From: Taklimakanibacter lacteus
Lineage (GTDB): Bacteria > Pseudomonadota > Alphaproteobacteria > Rhizobiales > Aestuariivirgaceae
Length of the DNA: 64,000 nucleotides
Reading direction: 5' to 3'
Assembly: GCA_003576695.1 (NCBI GenBank)
Contig: QOZQ01000010.1
Coordinates: forward strand, 239,871-303,870
A program made the position numbers and the translations under genes. The notes under the pieces were generated by a model. The model made no database searches and was not told the DNA's origin. It saw only the letters and a program-made list of their open reading frames with translations. Of this stretch, positions 60,124 to 64,000 are shown piece by piece (the stretch's first letter is position 1; every line of letters begins with the position of its first letter).

Positions 60124-61516
60124 CCGGCCTCGAATTCAGCCACTGGTCGAAGTCGCGCAGAGCGCGCGCCGTATAGGCGTGCTTGCGGGCGATCTGCTTG
60201 TCCTTGCCACGTGGCTTCCTGCCATCAGGGCCCTTCGGAATCTCGACCGGCGGGAACAGGCCGAAATTGACATTCATGGGCTGGAACGAGCCCGAATTGT
60301 TGTCGGTCGTCTCGATATGGCCGCCCGTGATGTGGTTGATGAGGGCGCCATGCGCGGTGGTGGGCGGTGGAGGCACAAAGCTCACCCCGAGCCGCTCGGC
60401 GGCCGCCATGCGTCCGGCCATCAGCCCCATCGCGGCACTTTCCACATAGCCTTCGACGCCGGCGATCTGTCCGGCAAAACGCAAGCGCGAACAAGCCTTT
60501 AACCTCAGCCTCTCATCCAGAACCTTGGGGCTGTTGAGGAAGGTGTTGCGATGCAGGCCGCCAAGGCGCGCGAATTCCGCCGTCTCGAGCCCGGGGATCG
60601 TCTCGAAGACGCGCAGCTGCTCGCCATGCTTCAGCTTCGTCTGGAAGCCGACCATGTTGTAGAGCGTGCCGAGCTTGTTGTCCTGGCGCAGCTGCACGAC
60701 CGCATAGGGCTTGCGGTCGGGCTGATGCGCATTGGTGAGGCCGCGCGGCTTCATCGGCCCGTGCCGCAATGTCTCAGGCCCGCGCTCGGCCATCACCTCG
60801 ATCGGCAGGCAGCCGTCGAAATAAGGCGTCGACTTTTCCCATTCCTTGAAATCAGCCTTGTCGCCCTCGATCAGCGCACGGATGAACGCCTCATACTGCT
60901 CGCGGGTCATCGGGCAGTTGATATAGTCCTTGCCGGTGCCGCCGGGCCCTGGCTTGTCATAGCGCGACTGGTACCAGGCGATGGTCATGTCGATCGTGTC
61001 GCGATGGACGATGGGGGCGATGGCATCGAAGAAGGCAAGCCCCTCATCGCCGGTGAGGCCCTGGATCGCCTCGGCGAGGGCAGGGGATGTCAGCGGTCCA
61101 GTCGCCACGATGACATTGTCCCAGTCCTCGGGCGGAAGGCCCGCCACTTCATCTCGGGCGATGGTGATGAGCGGATGTCCGGCAAGCGCTTCGGTGACAG
61201 CGGCCGAGAACCCGTCGCGATCGACGGCAAGGGCGCCGCCCGCCGGCACCTTGTGCGCATCGCCCATGCGCATGATGAGGGATGAGGCACGCCGCATCTC
61301 TTCATGCAGCAGGCCCACGGCATTGCTTTGCGCGTCGTCGGACCGGAAGGAATTCGAGCAGACGAGCTCGGCCAGACCTTCGGTCTTGTGGGCGTCGGTC
61401 ATGCGTTTGGGGCGCATTTCATGCAAGATGACGGGCACGCCGGCCTCCGCCGCCTGCCAGGCGGCCTCGCTGCCGGCCATGCCGCCGCCGATGATGTGGA
61501 TAGGGGTCAGTTTCAT
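60107..61516 (-). CDS. trmFO: Methylenetetrahydrofolate--tRNA-(uracil-5-)-methyltransferase
   Basis: A 469-residue folate- and FAD-dependent enzyme that makes m5U54 in the T-loop of tRNAs. The FAD-binding N-terminus is [18 protein letters not shown], followed by [12 protein letters not shown] with the active-site Cys. Other motifs are [21 protein letters not shown] and [14 protein letters not shown]. The start [11 protein letters not shown] was chosen; 12 upstream codons are not conserved. Confidence 0.96.
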   Translation of the reverse strand: MKLTPIHIIGGGMAGSEAAWQAAEAGVPVILHEMRPKRMTDAHKTEGLAELVCSNSFRSDDAQSNAVGLLHEEMRRASSLIMRMGDAHKVPAGGALAVDRDGFSAAVTEALAGHPLITIARDEVAGLPPEDWDNVIVATGPLTSPALAEAIQGLTGDEGLAFFDAIAPIVHRDTIDMTIAWYQSRYDKPGPGGTGKDYINCPMTREQYEAFIRALIEGDKADFKEWEKSTPYFDGCLPIEVMAERGPETLRHGPMKPRGLTNAHQPDRKPYAVVQLRQDNKLGTLYNMVGFQTKLKHGEQLRVFETIPGLETAEFARLGGLHRNTFLNSPKVLDERLRLKACSRLRFAGQIAGVEGYVESAAMGLMAGRMAAAERLGVSFVPPPPTTAHGALINHITGGHIETTDNNSGSFQPMNVNFGLFPPVEIPKGPDGRKPRGKDKQIARKHAYTARALRDFDQWLNSRPAIAAE

Positions 61517-61613
61517 GGGGCGGGACCTATCACGGCAAGCCATTTTCTCCAATATAGCGTGAGTTTACCTCGATTTCCCAACCCGCTATGAAGACCCGGA
61601 GTTGGGAGGAATA

Positions 61614-63607
<1,994 letters not shown>

Positions 63608-63611
<4 letters not shown>

Positions 63612-63886
63612 CCAAGGTCCTGCATGCCGTCATCACCGGGCGCGTGCAAGGGGTAGGCTATCGCGCCTGGGCGGCCAACCGGGCGACGCTGCTCGGCCTG
63701 AAGGGCTGGGTGCGCAACCGCCGCGATGGGTCGGTCGAGGCGGTGTTCAAGGGCAATGAGCAGGCCATCGTCCGCATGCTGGATGACTGCTGGCGAGGGC
63801 CGCGCAGCGCCGCGGTGGTCGATGTCGTGGCGACTTCGATTGCCGATGAAGCCTGGCCCGACTTTTCCGTGCGCCCGACCGCCTAG
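63608..63886 (+). CDS. acyP: Acylphosphatase
   Basis: A 92-residue enzyme that hydrolyses acyl phosphates. The active-site Arg is in GRVQGVGYRAWA and the Asn in GWVRNRRDGSVEA. It is translationally coupled to the carboxylase gene (ATGA overlap). A putative IS element starts immediately after its stop. Confidence 0.95.
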
Positions 63887-64000
63887 CCCGGATTTCTCAA
63901 ACTAAGGAGCGCATCGGAGCGCCGAATCAGCGAAAGTTGTTGTGCTGCAATAACTTCGATGGATTCGAGGAGCGCTCCGATGCCGACAGATTGTATAACG
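63887..64000 (+). mobile_element. Left end of an IS1380-type insertion sequence (runs off the window)
   Basis: Immediately after the acyP stop the sequence CCCGGATTTCTCA begins. IS1380-group elements of alphaproteobacteria commonly have tips of this form, as far as I can judge by memory. About 90 bases in, a coding start MPTDCIT appears, the N-terminus seen in many transposases of this group. No target duplication can be tested because the other end lies outside the window. Confidence 0.5.
63980..64000 (+). CDS. Start of a probable IS1380-family transposase (truncated by window edge)
   Basis: An ATG preceded by GAGGAGCG opens a frame MPTDCIT that continues past the right edge. Only seven codons are visible. 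The assignment rests on this N-terminal wording together with the terminal-repeat-like sequence at 63887. Confidence 0.4.

Overview
The window is high-GC alphaproteobacterial DNA, most likely from a member of the Hyphomicrobiales (Rhizobiales). The reasons are the gene order argS / SPOR protein / nagZ / scpAB / tatABC / serS / surE / pcm and yajC / secD / secF / Mth938 / phytoene-synthase-like, a bacterial homospermidine synthase, a DUF1203 protein, cbtAB cobalt transport genes, and dispersed palindromes of the kind common in this order. Genes are densely packed, with many TGATG and ATGA overlaps. No rRNA, tRNA or CRISPR array was seen.

Region 1 (1-7.2 kb) holds housekeeping genes: the end of a Sel1-repeat protein, a cytochrome P450, a leftward erpA-like / aldo-keto reductase / xth run, a dGTPase-like HD protein, a B12-binding radical SAM protein and a secreted SH3 protein. 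Region 2 (7.3-19.9 kb) is a long rightward core block: argS, a SPOR-domain division protein, nagZ, scpA, scpB, an orphan ABC ATPase, tatA, tatB, tatC, serS, surE and pcm.

Region 3 (19.9-50.9 kb) looks like accessory DNA between two core blocks that are usually adjacent in relatives. It starts with an esterase, ogt, a DUF1203 protein, a Crp/Fnr regulator and a small DUF1127-like/membrane protein pair with a strong terminator. The cobalamin genes follow. One leftward operon runs cbiX-cobH-cobL-cobI-cbiG/cobJ-cobM. A second runs cbtB-cbtA-cobW-cobN-cobO behind an intact cobalamin riboswitch. The leader of the first operon contains what looks like an internally deleted copy of the same riboswitch. 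Between the two operons are a lipoprotein, a secreted protein and an O-methyltransferase.

From 39 to 50.4 kb is an amine/polyamine-flavoured locus. It contains a Rieske oxygenase behind a doubly palindromic promoter, a zinc-ribbon/DUF6065 fusion, a PotD-PotB-PotC-like transporter without an ATPase, a glycosyltransferase with a histone-H1-like lysine/alanine tail, two tandem cupins, an aldehyde dehydrogenase, a GIY-YIG-like small protein and homospermidine synthase. I regard this as the best candidate for an undescribed pathway in the window.

Region 4 (50.9-64 kb) returns to core genes: a LysM/degenerate-M23 lipoprotein, a GST, a DUF815 ATPase, yajC-secD-secF-Mth938-phytoene-synthase-like, a DUF4153 membrane protein, trmFO, a biotin carboxylase alpha subunit (pccA-like) and acylphosphatase. 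The last ~110 bases look like the start of an IS1380-type insertion sequence.
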